Assembly (NCBI GenBank): GCA_949300025.1
Contig: CASGCS010000012.1
Span: 1-64,000, forward strand
Length of the DNA: 64,000 nucleotides
Direction of reading: 5' to 3'
Source of the DNA: an uncultured bacterium
Lineage (GTDB): Bacteria > Bacteroidota > Bacteroidia > Bacteroidales > UBA932
Shown here: positions 52,010-60,191 of the stretch, one piece after another
Layout: each line of letters begins with the position of its first letter
Position numbering within the stretch: the stretch's first letter is position 1
Notes under the pieces: model-generated
What the model saw: the letters and a program-made list of their open reading frames with translations, nothing else
The model's database searches: none
What the model was told of the DNA's origin: nothing
Program-made: the position numbers and the translations under genes

Positions 52010-52921
52010 TTATCTTGTTAGTCTAGAAAATACGCTTAAGGGCATGGCTTTGCCGAATCTGTCTTTTAAAACGAGTTCTCCGAATTCCATCTGCCCGTTT
52101 CCATTGCCGGTTTTGAAAGCCTCCCTTACCGCAGTGTCTGCAAGAAGCGCCGAGTAACCGTTGGAGTAGAGGTTAAGCAGGGTGAAAGAGTTTTTCGGGG
52201 CCACTATCTTCGAGCATTCCAGAAGCAGGTCGAAGAGAAGCTCGTCGAGTTTCCACTTTTCGCCGTCGGGGCCGTGTCCGTATGCCGGGGGATCGAGAAT
52301 CAGTCCGTTGTAAAGTTTTCCTCTTTTTGCCTCGCGCTTTACGAATTTGAGGGCATCTTCAACGACCCATCTTATATCCGACAGGCCGCTGAGTTCCATG
52401 TTCTGTCTGGCCCATGTCACTACCTGGCGTACCGAATCAAGATGGGTGGTGTCTGCACCCGCCGCCCTTGCCGCCATGGAGGCGGCGCCGGTGTATGCAA
52501 ATAGGTTGAGCACCTTGGGCGTTTGAGCGCCCGTACGGGCCGCATTTTCCACCATCCTTTTTGTCTGCCTGTAGATAAAATCCCAGTTGGGGGCCTGTTC
52601 AGGAAAGACTCCCACATGCTTGAACGATGTGAGAGAGAGGCGCAGTTTCATCTGTTTGTATGAGATTACCCATTGCTGCGGCATCTCTTTGGCCGTTTTC
52701 CATGTTCCGCTCTCCTCTTTGCCGGACCGTCCGAAACCTGCGCCCGCTATGAATTTCGTGTGGGACAGCCGTTCCCACTCCTTTTCGGGAAGCGTTTTAT
52801 GCCATAAGGCCTTAGGCTCCGGGCGTGCAACGACATAAGACCCGAACCGTTCCAGTTTTTCAAAATCGCCGGAATCTATGAGTTCGTAATCGGGCCAGTT
52901 TTTCGGAGTTTCCAGAAGCAT
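52010..52921 (-). CDS. Class I SAM-dependent RNA methyltransferase (RlmI-like)
   Basis: I use the ATG at 52921 (MLLETPKNWPDYEL). The 303-residue protein has an N-terminal domain and a Rossmann SAM domain with VLNLFAYTGAASMAARAAGA near 158-177, THLDSVRQVVTWARQN, and the catalytic LILDPPAYGHGPDG near 232. This is the RlmI/KL group, which makes m5C or related marks on 23S rRNA. The target base cannot be fixed from sequence. Confidence 0.88.
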   Translation of the reverse strand: MLLETPKNWPDYELIDSGDFEKLERFGSYVVARPEPKALWHKTLPEKEWERLSHTKFIAGAGFGRSGKEESGTWKTAKEMPQQWVISYKQMKLRLSLTSFKHVGVFPEQAPNWDFIYRQTKRMVENAARTGAQTPKVLNLFAYTGAASMAARAAGADTTHLDSVRQVVTWARQNMELSGLSDIRWVVEDALKFVKREAKRGKLYNGLILDPPAYGHGPDGEKWKLDELLFDLLLECSKIVAPKNSFTLLNLYSNGYSALLADTAVREAFKTGNGNGQMEFGELVLKDRFGKAMPLSVFSRLTR

Positions 52922-52951
52922 GGTACTTTGTATGATAACTTTACAGGAGGC

Positions 52952-52959
52952 CAAAGTTA
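52952..52959 (-). promoter_or_regulatory. -7 box of the RlmI-lgt operon
   Basis: The minus strand reads TAACTTTG, 30 bp before the start at 52921, divergent from pgk. Confidence 0.5.
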
Positions 52960-52991
52960 CAACAAAGAAACGAAAGAACTGTAAATTTTAT

Positions 52992-52999
52992 TATTTTTG
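52992..52999 (+). promoter_or_regulatory. -7 box of pgk
   Basis: TATTTTTG fits TAnnTTTG, 31 bp before the ATG at 53031. Confidence 0.5.
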
Positions 53000-53030
53000 C
53001 AGCTGTTCTAGTTTATAAAAATGTTTGGTT

Positions 53031-54287
53031 ATGCAACAAAGTATTGACACCTATGATTTTAAAGGCAAGAAAGCCATTGTCAGAGTAGATTTTAACGTTC
53101 CGTTGAACGAGCAGTTCCAGATTACAGACGATACAAGAATAAGAGCGGCTATCCCCACCTTGAAAAAGGTTCTCTCGGGCGGCGGTGCGCTTATTCTCAT
53201 GTCGCATCTTGGCAGACCAAAGGGAGTTACAGAGAAATATTCTCTAAAACATATCATTTACAGAATAGAAGAATTGTTGGGTACAAAGATAGAGTTCGCA
53301 CCTGACTGCATGAAGGCACAGCAGCAGGCGGCAGCCCTTAAACCGGGTGAAGTTCTCCTGCTTGAAAACCTCCGTTTCTATGCAGAGGAAGAGGGCAAGC
53401 CGCGCGGTCTGGCAGAGGATGCCTCAGACGAGGAGAAGAAGGCTGCAAAGGCAAAGGTCAAGGAGAGCCAGAAGGAGTTTGTAAAGACTCTCGCTTCATA
53501 CGCAGACTGCTATATAAACGATGCTTTCGGTACAGCACACCGGGCGCATGCTTCAACGGCCCTTATTGCAAAATATTTCCCCAACGACAAGATGTTCGGT
53601 TACATCATGGAGGGTGAAATCAAGGCGATAGACAAGGTTCTTCACGGTGCAGAGCATCCCGTAACTGCAATTATAGGCGGTGCAAAGGTTTCATCCAAGA
53701 TTGGCATCATAGAGCACCTCTTTGGCGTTGTAGACAACATGATAATCGGCGGCGGCATGGTCTTTACCTTTGTGAAGGCTCAGGGAGGCAAAATCGGCAA
53801 CTCTCTCTGCGAGGATGACCAGTTGGATACAGCCCGCAACATTATCGCAAAAGCAAAAGAGAAGGGCGTAAACCTTTACTTTTCAAAGGAAGTTGTAATT
53901 GCAGACAGGTTTGCAAACGATGCAGATACCAGAATTTGCCATAACTATGAGATTCCAGACGGATGGGAGGGAATGGATGCAGCTGAAAGCACTCTCAAGG
54001 AGTGGGAAGGCGTGCTCATGAACTCAAAGACTATTCTGTGGAACGGGCCAGTGGGCGTGTTCGAGATGGAGAAATTCGCTGTCGGAACAAAAAGAATCGC
54101 AGAGATTCTTGCAAAGGTAACAGCGGAGAAAGGTGCATTTACCCTTGTGGGCGGCGGAGATTCAGTTGCGGCTGTAAGCCAGATGGGTTATGCAGACAAG
54201 GTAAGTTACGTTTCTACAGGCGGAGGCGCAATGCTCGAATATCTCGAGGGCAAGGAACTTCCCGGAATTGCTGCAATAAGGGAGTAG
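53031..54287 (+). CDS. pgk: Phosphoglycerate kinase
   Basis: The ATG at 53031 ([15 protein letters not shown]) gives 418 residues. This glycolytic enzyme makes ATP from 1,3-bisphosphoglycerate. Family marks: [12 protein letters not shown] near 18-29, [12 protein letters not shown] near 56-67, [15 protein letters not shown], and the nucleotide loop [13 protein letters not shown] near the end. Codon use is regular, as expected for a highly expressed gene. A strong terminator follows. Confidence 0.98.
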   Translation: MQQSIDTYDFKGKKAIVRVDFNVPLNEQFQITDDTRIRAAIPTLKKVLSGGGALILMSHLGRPKGVTEKYSLKHIIYRIEELLGTKIEFAPDCMKAQQQAAALKPGEVLLLENLRFYAEEEGKPRGLAEDASDEEKKAAKAKVKESQKEFVKTLASYADCYINDAFGTAHRAHASTALIAKYFPNDKMFGYIMEGEIKAIDKVLHGAEHPVTAIIGGAKVSSKIGIIEHLFGVVDNMIIGGGMVFTFVKAQGGKIGNSLCEDDQLDTARNIIAKAKEKGVNLYFSKEVVIADRFANDADTRICHNYEIPDGWEGMDAAESTLKEWEGVLMNSKTILWNGPVGVFEMEKFAVGTKRIAEILAKVTAEKGAFTLVGGGDSVAAVSQMGYADKVSYVSTGGGAMLEYLEGKELPGIAAIRE

Positions 54288-54309
54288 GCATTCCGTTAAG
54301 TATAAAAAG

Positions 54310-54347
54310 AAAACAGGGCCCGGTTCAGATAAGCCAGGCCCTGTTTT
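54310..54347 (+). terminator. Rho-independent terminator of pgk
   Basis: AAAACAGGGCC (54310-54320) pairs perfectly with GGCCCTGTTTT (54337-54347), ending in a T-run. Confidence 0.9.
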
Positions 54348-54360
54348 GTTATTGTTTTCC

Positions 54361-54654
54361 AGTTAGTGCTTATAGCAGATGAAATGCAAGGTATCAAGGT
54401 TCGGAACAAAGGAGCGTATCATGAGCGATGAAAAAATGTCCTGTGGACATTTTTAGCGAGCAGCAGGAGTAAAAAGTGACTGAGTTTTCGGTACACGGAT
54501 AAAGTTATAACCTTCTGTTATAAATAAATCCAATGGTGTATTAGAATGGATAAATTACAAGGCATTAAAGTTCAGGGCTCGGGAGTGTACTTCTGTACAT
54601 GACTGAGCCCTGATACTGAAAATAACGCCGCAGTTCGCTGCTATAACGCTAACT
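54361..54654. repeat. Nested-palindrome repeat element between pgk and frr
   Basis: Imperfect terminal inverted repeats (AGTTAGTGCTTATAGCAG at 54361-54378 and the complement of CTGCTATAACGCTAACT at 54638-54654) bound a 294-bp stretch. Inside are two strong hairpins: AAAAATGTCC/GGACATTTTT (about 54431-54453) and TCAGGGCTC/GAGCCCTGA with an inner GTAC/GTAC (about 54572-54613). The left part (ATGCAAGG, AAGGTTC, GGAGCGTA) recurs in weaker form in the right part (TTACAAGG, AAAGTTC, GGAGTGTA). The right end runs into the frr stop codon. It looks like a MITE-like or structured dispersed repeat. Confidence 0.65.
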
Positions 54655-55219
54655 ATACGGTCATAATTTCTTTTTCCTTCGCCGCAATAATCCCGTCAAT
54701 CTTCTTGTTGAAATTATCTGTCTCCTTCTGGATTTCATTCTCTGCATCCTTGCAGACATCTTCCGGCAGCCCCTCTTTCTGGAACTTCTTGTGCGCATCT
54801 ATAACCTCCCTGCGGGCTGTCCTTATGCTGACTCTGGCGTTTTCTCCCGCTGCCCGGGCCTGTTTTACAAGTTCTTTCCTTCTTTCCTCAGTCAAGGGCG
54901 GAACGGAAATCCTTATCTGCTCGCCGTTGTTCTGCGGTGTGAAGCCGAGGTTGGCATCCATTATCGCCTTTTCGATGGCGGGGATAAGCTTCTTCTCCCA
55001 CGGCTGGATAAGCATGGTCTTCGCATCGGGAGTGGTTACACTCGAAACCTGTGGAATAGGGGTAGGTGTTCCGTAATAATCTACTGTCAGACCGTTGAAT
55101 ACAGCCGGATTGGCTTTGCCGGCCCTGAAACTTTTAAGTTCGTCTTCAAGAAAGAGAATGGCATTGTTCATTTTTTCCCTGGCCTTCTCCAAACAATCTT
55201 TTGAAACTTGTGCATCCAT
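54653..55219 (-). CDS. frr: Ribosome recycling factor
   Basis: A 188-residue RRF, which splits post-termination ribosomes with EF-G. FRAGKANPAVFNGLTVDYYG (residues 31-50), PWEKKLIPAIEKAI and RISVPPLTEERRKELVKQAR are clear. It follows pyrH by 10 bp, the normal gene pair. Its stop codon is the edge of the palindromic repeat. Confidence 0.98.
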   Translation of the reverse strand: MDAQVSKDCLEKAREKMNNAILFLEDELKSFRAGKANPAVFNGLTVDYYGTPTPIPQVSSVTTPDAKTMLIQPWEKKLIPAIEKAIMDANLGFTPQNNGEQIRISVPPLTEERRKELVKQARAAGENARVSIRTARREVIDAHKKFQKEGLPEDVCKDAENEIQKETDNFNKKIDGIIAAKEKEIMTV

Positions 55220-55229
55220 ATTATTGCAA

Positions 55230-55943
55230 TTAATTATTTTCGACAGTGGTGCCTATGTCTTCTCCTCCGATTACCAGTTTTTCGAGATTCCCTTCCCTGT
55301 CCATGTCGAATACCACGATTGGGCAGTTGTTCTCCCTGCACAGGGTAAAGGCTGTCAAATCCATGATTTTAAGCCCCATTTCGTAAACTTTTGAGAAGGT
55401 GATTCTGTTGAACTTCTTTGCGGAGGGGTCTTTTTCCGGATCGGCCGTGTAGATGCCGTCTACCCTGGTCCCTTTCAACAGGGCGTCTGCCTCTATTTCA
55501 CAGGCACGCAGAGCAGCAGCGGAATCTGTTGTAAAATAGGGATTGCCGGTTCCGCCGGCTATTATTGCAATACCACCCTTTTCCATAAGGGCAACCGCCT
55601 TCTCCTTTGCGTAATGACGCGCCACAGGCTCCATTGCAATCGAAGTGAAAACCTCTGCCTCCACCCCCTCCTTGTTTATGAGAACGGCAAGGGCTATGCT
55701 GTTTATGACAGTCGCCAGCATCCCCATCTGGTCTCCCTTGACCCTGCTGAACCCTTTGTCTACTCCGGAAAGCCCTCTGAATATGTTGCCTCCGCCTACA
55801 ACTATTGCAATCTGCACTCCTTTTCTTGTGACGGAGGCTATCTGCTTTGCATAACTTGCGGCGACGGCGGAATCGATACCCGTTCCGGCTTTCCCTGCAA
55901 GGCTCTCTCCGCTTAGCTTCAGTAAAATTCTTTTAAATTTCAT
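55230..55943 (-). CDS. pyrH: UMP kinase
   Basis: A 237-residue bacterial-type UMP kinase of the amino-acid-kinase fold: RILLKLSGESLAG at the N-terminus, VVGGGNIFRG near 49-58, DQMGMLATVINSIAL, and GGTGNPYFTTDSAAALRA near 131-148. It makes UDP from UMP and ATP. Confidence 0.97.
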   Translation of the reverse strand: MKFKRILLKLSGESLAGKAGTGIDSAVAASYAKQIASVTRKGVQIAIVVGGGNIFRGLSGVDKGFSRVKGDQMGMLATVINSIALAVLINKEGVEAEVFTSIAMEPVARHYAKEKAVALMEKGGIAIIAGGTGNPYFTTDSAAALRACEIEADALLKGTRVDGIYTADPEKDPSAKKFNRITFSKVYEMGLKIMDLTAFTLCRENNCPIVVFDMDREGNLEKLVIGGEDIGTTVENN

Positions 55944-55968
55944 TTTGATTAGAATCAGAAAAACAAGG

Positions 55969-55981
55969 CACTGTTACAGTG
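55969..55981. promoter_or_regulatory. Palindrome in the pyrH promoter/leader, possible operator
   Basis: CACTGTTACAGTG is a perfect 6-1-6 palindrome between the pyrH -7 box and its ATG, close to the expected transcription start. It would suit a dimeric repressor; no partner is known. Confidence 0.3.
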
Positions 55982-55994
55982 TAATAATATAAAA

Positions 55995-56002
55995 CAAAAG
56001 TA
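55995..56002 (-). promoter_or_regulatory. -7 box of the pyrH-frr operon
   Basis: The minus strand reads TACTTTTG, divergent from the sdhC box. Confidence 0.45.
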
Positions 56003-56034
56003 GCCAAATATTATGATAATTGCAACTAAGAATA

Positions 56035-56042
56035 TATCTTTG
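56035..56042 (+). promoter_or_regulatory. -7 box of the sdhC gene
   Basis: TATCTTTG fits TAnnTTTG, about 50 bp before the ATG. I found no -33 match at normal spacing. Confidence 0.5.
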
Positions 56043-56092
56043 CATAGCTAAAGCGATATTAATATTAAAACTATAACAAAACACAAATCGAT

Positions 56093-56761
56093 ATGGCGAA
56101 TATCTTTACATCTTCTATCGGGAAAAAGCTCATAATGAGTATCACAGGATTGTTCCTAATCCTTTTCCTCTTTATACATGCTTTTGTTAACGGATTGTCA
56201 CTGATTAGCGACGAGGCATTCCAGGCAGGATGCGACTTTATGAGTTTACCTATAATAACCGTAATGGTCCCGATTCTTGCCGCAGGTTTCATTATTCATA
56301 TCATTTACGCCTTGATACTTACTCTGCAGAATCGCAAGGCCCGCGGTGTCGAGAGATACGCTGTAAGCAACAAGGCTCAGGCAGATGATTGGGCGTCAAA
56401 GAACATGTTCGTGCTGGGTGTGATTGTATTGGGCCTTCTGGCGTTCCACCTTACCCATTTCTGGGCAAAGATGCAGTTGCCAGAATTCATGGGCGGGCAT
56501 GCAGAAGAGGGGCCTGCACTCCTGCATCAGACATTCAGCAATATCTGGATTCTGATTATCTACATAGTATGGTTCATCGCCCTGTGGCTGCACCTGAATC
56601 ATGGCTTCTGGAGTGCATTCCAGACATTGGGAATCAACAACAACGTATGGTTCAACCGCTGGAGGGTAATCGGTCACATTGTTTCGTCTATTCTCGTACT
56701 GATATTTATAGCGGTTGCAGTAAAGGCATATATCGTTGCCAACTTCTGCACAGCAATGTAG
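56093..56761 (+). CDS. sdhC: Succinate dehydrogenase/fumarate reductase cytochrome b subunit
   Basis: The 222-residue protein is the five-helix, dihaem-type cytochrome b of Bacteroidota SdhC/FrdC: SIGKKLIMSITGLFLILFLF at the start, LFIHAFVNG, AFHLTHFWAKMQ, WLHLNHGFWSAFQTLG and RWRVIGHIVSSILVL, each with haem-ligand or membrane histidines. It anchors the flavoprotein and iron-sulfur subunits and passes electrons to or from quinone. The usual sdhA and sdhB do not follow: hemW begins at once on the opposite strand, so this gene is a lone copy here. Confidence 0.95.
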   Translation: MANIFTSSIGKKLIMSITGLFLILFLFIHAFVNGLSLISDEAFQAGCDFMSLPIITVMVPILAAGFIIHIIYALILTLQNRKARGVERYAVSNKAQADDWASKNMFVLGVIVLGLLAFHLTHFWAKMQLPEFMGGHAEEGPALLHQTFSNIWILIIYIVWFIALWLHLNHGFWSAFQTLGINNNVWFNRWRVIGHIVSSILVLIFIAVAVKAYIVANFCTAM

Positions 56762-57952
56762 TCAGATAAAAAGATCTCTTATAATCCCGTCTGAGACAAA
56801 AAACTTTTCAGGCGGGATTCTTATTTTACCCCCCTCTGAAAGCAATTCTCCTCTTTCAACCATTCTTTCTATCCGTGGAATGGTCTCTGCAAAAAGGGGA
56901 GCGCTTATTCTCTCGAGGGATTCGGGCTCCAGCCCCTGACTTGTTCTCAGTCTGAGCATTATCGTTTCATTGAAAATATCGGTGACGCCAAGGTGCTCGC
57001 TCCCGCTTACAGGCAGTCCCGTATCTTTTTCTCCGGAGGCTGAGAAGTGGCGGCAATAGCGTTTGACAGCCGGCAGATTCCAGCGCCTCACAGCATATAG
57101 CCCCTTGTCGCCGTGCAGGATTCCGCTATAGGAGTGCGCCCCCGGACCGAGCCCGAGATAAGGCTCCCCGCTCCAGTATGACGAGTTATGGAGTGCCTTC
57201 AGCAGAGAACCGTCTTTGCCTGTTCTTGCAAAATTGGATATTTCGTATTGGCAATAGCCATTCTCCTTGAGAAATTCCTGCAGCAAGGAGTATTGCATGG
57301 CGCACTCTTGCTGAGAGCGGACGACCTTTTCCCCCCTGCGGACCATTGCCGCCACGGCGCTTCCCGGCTCGACGCTCATCTGATAGGCAGAGAGATGTTC
57401 CGGGGCGAGTGCGCAAATCTGCTCCAAATCTTCTTCCCACATCTGTCCTGACAGAAGCGCATACCCGAAAATCAAATCAAGGCTTATGTTTTCAAAACCG
57501 CAGTTCCGCAAGGTATGAAAGGCTTCTGCCGCCCTCTCTGCCGTATGACGGCGGTTCATCCACTTAAGCGCACCATTGTGAAATGACTGCACTCCCATGC
57601 TTATTCTGTTTATCGACAGGCTTTTCAGCCCGGAAGCATATTCCGGTGTAATATCATCGGGATTTACCTCTATTGTAAACTCTTCGGGGGAGGAAATGGG
57701 AAAATGCTTTTTGACCGCATCGATGATTTTTTCAATCTGCCGGATTGACAAGACAGAAGGAGTGCCGCCTCCGATATAAACCGTGCCGGCACTCCTTCCG
57801 TTATTTTGTACCTGTTCGCTGCAACCTGCCTGCTCAATCTCTCTGCACAGCGCCTCTACATATTTGTCCCGCATCGAGAGCTGCTTTACCGAGTAGAAGT
57901 CGCAATAACTGCAAAAACTCGAACAGAACGGGATATGTAGGTAAAGATGCAC
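56762..57952 (-). CDS. hemW: HemW-like radical SAM protein
   Basis: A 396-residue member of the HemW group. The radical-SAM cluster motif CSSFCSYCDF (Cys-x3-Cys-x2-Cys) is at residues 10-19, then TVYIGGGTPSVLS, FTIEVNPDDI, NRISMGVQSFHNGALKWMNR, and a C-terminal HemN-type region. HemW-type proteins lack coproporphyrinogen dehydrogenase activity and act in haem delivery. Its start overlaps the stop of the coiled-coil gene upstream by 1 bp. It ends directly against sdhC. Confidence 0.92.
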   Translation of the reverse strand: MHLYLHIPFCSSFCSYCDFYSVKQLSMRDKYVEALCREIEQAGCSEQVQNNGRSAGTVYIGGGTPSVLSIRQIEKIIDAVKKHFPISSPEEFTIEVNPDDITPEYASGLKSLSINRISMGVQSFHNGALKWMNRRHTAERAAEAFHTLRNCGFENISLDLIFGYALLSGQMWEEDLEQICALAPEHLSAYQMSVEPGSAVAAMVRRGEKVVRSQQECAMQYSLLQEFLKENGYCQYEISNFARTGKDGSLLKALHNSSYWSGEPYLGLGPGAHSYSGILHGDKGLYAVRRWNLPAVKRYCRHFSASGEKDTGLPVSGSEHLGVTDIFNETIMLRLRTSQGLEPESLERISAPLFAETIPRIERMVERGELLSEGGKIRIPPEKFFVSDGIIRDLFI

Positions 57953-58812
57953 TATCTCAGGAGCATGTCTGTTGCGGCAAGTCTGGCCTCTTCCGTATAG
58001 GCCTCGACAGTGTAGACTCCTTTTGTGAGTTTCTGTCCCGGGTCGAAATAGATGCAGACTTCCACTTCTGCGCCCTGATAGTCTACCTCTCTGCTTGCTG
58101 AGTATATCATCTGCTCTCCCTCAAAGGTAAACAGATGCTGCTGGTCTGCCGTCATAAGTATTCCGTCCGGCCCCTTTACTCTTATGTAAACGCTTCTGGG
58201 GCCTTTCTTGGCTATGGAATTCTCCACAAGGTTGAGGCATGCTTTCAACTTTGAGGTACGGCTGCTGCGGTCTGTCTCTTTTCCGCTCTCGGTAACGCCG
58301 GTCATTACAAGCCCGCGCCCCTTTACAATGGAACCCAATTCCACCTGCTTGCCAAGTTCTTCTGTGGTGGATTTGAGGTTTTCATATCTGCTGTTGCTTT
58401 CGCGAGCCTGCTGCTTGGCTTCTGCCGCCTCTGCACGCAGGGTGTTGTTGAGGGTGTTGAGCGAATCTATCTGTTTTATGTAGTTGCGCATTATGCTTCT
58501 GAGCGTTCCAAGTTCTTTTTCGTATTTGCGCAGCATTGCCTTGTTGGTTGCCTCCGTCTTCTGCACCCTTTCAATAAGCTGGGCCACTTTCTCCCTTTCG
58601 AGAAGAATCTCGTTGTTGAGAGTGTCGTTGGTAGAGGAGAGTTGTGCGTAATCCTGTTGCAACTGAAGCATTTCTGCTGTCAGGTTTTCCTTGTCTATGG
58701 TAAGTTCGTTTATGTAGCTGTTCCTGTCTGACCATACATAAATCAGCACTATGGCCAGAACTGCTACGGCGGCAGACAATACGCCTATGATAATCTTGAA
58801 TTTTTTGTCCAT
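57952..58812 (-). CDS. Membrane-anchored coiled-coil protein
   Basis: A 286-residue protein with an N-terminal membrane helix (residues 7-27), a long coiled coil (about 30-155), and a C-terminal beta domain of some 120 residues (LGSIVKGRGLVMTGV, VYIRVKGPDGILMTADQQ, VEVCIYFDPGQKLTKGVY). I know it as a conserved Bacteroidales type without assigned function. The layout fits a periplasmic scaffold. It shares a transcript with hemW. Confidence 0.78.
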   Translation of the reverse strand: MDKKFKIIIGVLSAAVAVLAIVLIYVWSDRNSYINELTIDKENLTAEMLQLQQDYAQLSSTNDTLNNEILLEREKVAQLIERVQKTEATNKAMLRKYEKELGTLRSIMRNYIKQIDSLNTLNNTLRAEAAEAKQQARESNSRYENLKSTTEELGKQVELGSIVKGRGLVMTGVTESGKETDRSSRTSKLKACLNLVENSIAKKGPRSVYIRVKGPDGILMTADQQHLFTFEGEQMIYSASREVDYQGAEVEVCIYFDPGQKLTKGVYTVEAYTEEARLAATDMLLR

Positions 58813-58839
58813 TGTTCAACAATTTTAGTAACAACCACA

Positions 58840-58847
58840 CAAAAATA
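58840..58847 (-). promoter_or_regulatory. -7 box of the coiled-coil/hemW operon
   Basis: The minus strand reads TATTTTTG, 27 bp before the start at 58812. Confidence 0.45.
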
Positions 58848-58858
58848 GTAAAATTTCT

Positions 58859-58866
58859 TAATTTTG
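58859..58866 (+). promoter_or_regulatory. -7 box of the 58927 gene
   Basis: TAATTTTG fits TAnnTTTG, divergent from the box at 58840. Either candidate ATG (58900 or 58927) lies downstream. Confidence 0.45.
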
Positions 58867-58926
58867 CACCATGAGAGCAATTCATACAAAAAGAGTTGCA
58901 TGAATATTCACAAAAATCAAAAAGAT

Positions 58927-59400
58927 ATGAAATACGCATTGAGAGCAGTCAAATACTTTATTTATATTGCAATTATATTCTGCATAGTCGTACTTATCCT
59001 GTTCTATACCTCCAGTCATACGGCGGATATGACAGTGTTCGATCTTTTCAAGGAGGGAGCATGGTGGAAAATCCTTGTGTTCCTGCTGGCAATTTCGGCC
59101 ATATATCCGATTTTCGGATTTGCAACGAAAGAGATGTACGGAGACCTCGATTTTGCCGGCAAGAGGGATGTCATAATAAAGGCGATGGAGCAGTACAATT
59201 ATGTTCTGTGCAACCAGACCCCCACATCTTTTACATTCAGGCATAAGAATATGGCGATAAGGATTATCAGGATGATGGAAGACGAGGTTGTCATAGACTT
59301 TTCATCCAAGCCTGCAACCATAAGCGGGCTCAGAAAAGAGGTGTTCAGGGTAGGGCGCCTGATAGCAAATGCCGCAATAGCCGGCGAGAGCGAGAATTAA
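58927..59400 (+). CDS. Small membrane protein, conserved hypothetical
   Basis: I start at the ATG at 58927 (MKYALRAVKYFIYI); an ATG at 58900 is possible. The 157-residue protein has two membrane helices (residues about 10-28 and 48-64) and a small cytoplasmic domain (KRDVIIKAMEQYNYVL, MAIRIIRMMEDEVVIDFSS). It is typical of Bacteroidales genomes and has no named role. The DUF2007 gene follows in 12 bp. Confidence 0.72.
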   Translation: MKYALRAVKYFIYIAIIFCIVVLILFYTSSHTADMTVFDLFKEGAWWKILVFLLAISAIYPIFGFATKEMYGDLDFAGKRDVIIKAMEQYNYVLCNQTPTSFTFRHKNMAIRIIRMMEDEVVIDFSSKPATISGLRKEVFRVGRLIANAAIAGESEN

Positions 59401-59412
59401 AAATGCAGGGTC

Positions 59413-59628
59413 ATGAAAGTCGTAGGAAAATATCTCAATTCCTTTTCCGCCAACGTGGCAAAGGGAATGCTGGAGAGCGCTGGAATAAAGGCGGCGGTAA
59501 TGAATGAGTATCTGCCCATTATTTCCGGTATTACCAATGATGACCTTCTGAGTATAACCCTGGTTGTGAATGATGAAGACTATCAGGAAGCCATGAGGCT
59601 TCTGGAAGCGGCTTCCAATGCCGAATAG
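59413..59628 (+). CDS. DUF2007 small protein
   Basis: A 71-residue protein of the DUF2007 (putative signal-transducing) family: an alpha/beta unit with SANVAKGMLESAGIKAAVMN and LVVNDEDYQEAMRLLEA. Family members resemble the PII fold in miniature. Its 3' end overlaps the convergent DUF3109 gene by 46 bp. Confidence 0.85.
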   Translation: MKVVGKYLNSFSANVAKGMLESAGIKAAVMNEYLPIISGITNDDLLSITLVVNDEDYQEAMRLLEAASNAE

Positions 59629-60176
59629 AACTCCTGGCCGAACGCCCTTACGATAGGCTCCTTCAAAAACCTGAAGACTTTTATTCCCTCCTTCCTCCCC
59701 TTTTCAAAGGCCTCGTCGCAGATGCTCCATCTGTGCAGGTTCAGGGCTGTTTTTCCGTTCGATAGCGTTGACACGCGAATAGGGTAGAGGCTGCATGAGA
59801 CAGGCTTCCTGAATTTGCCCCCGTTGTGCAGGTATCCTTTTTCTATTGCGCAGAAGCAGTTCTCTTTTTCATCAAAGCAGCAGTAGGCGCATTCACGGTT
59901 CTCTACAAGAGGCGTTACAAGGTCATTGTCATAATCCCTTGTTGCATATCCCTGCCGTTTGATTTCCCTTGCGCCTTTGGCGGTAAGATAGGGGCTGTAG
60001 CTTGCAAAATTTTCTTCCAGGAGCGGAACTTCATTCTCTTCTACCGGTGCACCGCTGTCTCCGATTATGCAGCAGCATCCGCCGCACTTTTCATAGTCGC
60101 AGCAGAAGCATTCGGTGAGAATCTCAGAAGAAACCAGAAAATCGCCTATTTCGAAAATGAATGTCCGTTGTTCCAT
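59583..60176 (-). CDS. DUF3109 family cysteine-rich protein
   Basis: A 197-residue protein with many cysteines in pairs (CFCCDYEKCGGCCCIIGDSG near 23-42, CAYCCF, NCFCAIEKGYL) and the family's HRWSICDEAFEKGRKEG. The pattern suggests a zinc or iron-sulfur protein like the YkgJ group. It is downstream of the M16-like gene (15 bp). Function unknown. Confidence 0.88.
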   Translation of the reverse strand: MEQRTFIFEIGDFLVSSEILTECFCCDYEKCGGCCCIIGDSGAPVEENEVPLLEENFASYSPYLTAKGAREIKRQGYATRDYDNDLVTPLVENRECAYCCFDEKENCFCAIEKGYLHNGGKFRKPVSCSLYPIRVSTLSNGKTALNLHRWSICDEAFEKGRKEGIKVFRFLKEPIVRAFGQEFYSALEAASRSLMAS

Positions 60177-60191
60177 TGCACTCTTTGTTAC

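Noticed and set aside
55944..56092. Small gene between pyrH and sdhC
   Set aside because: The 149-bp gap holds divergent promoter boxes and a palindrome but no credible reading frame.
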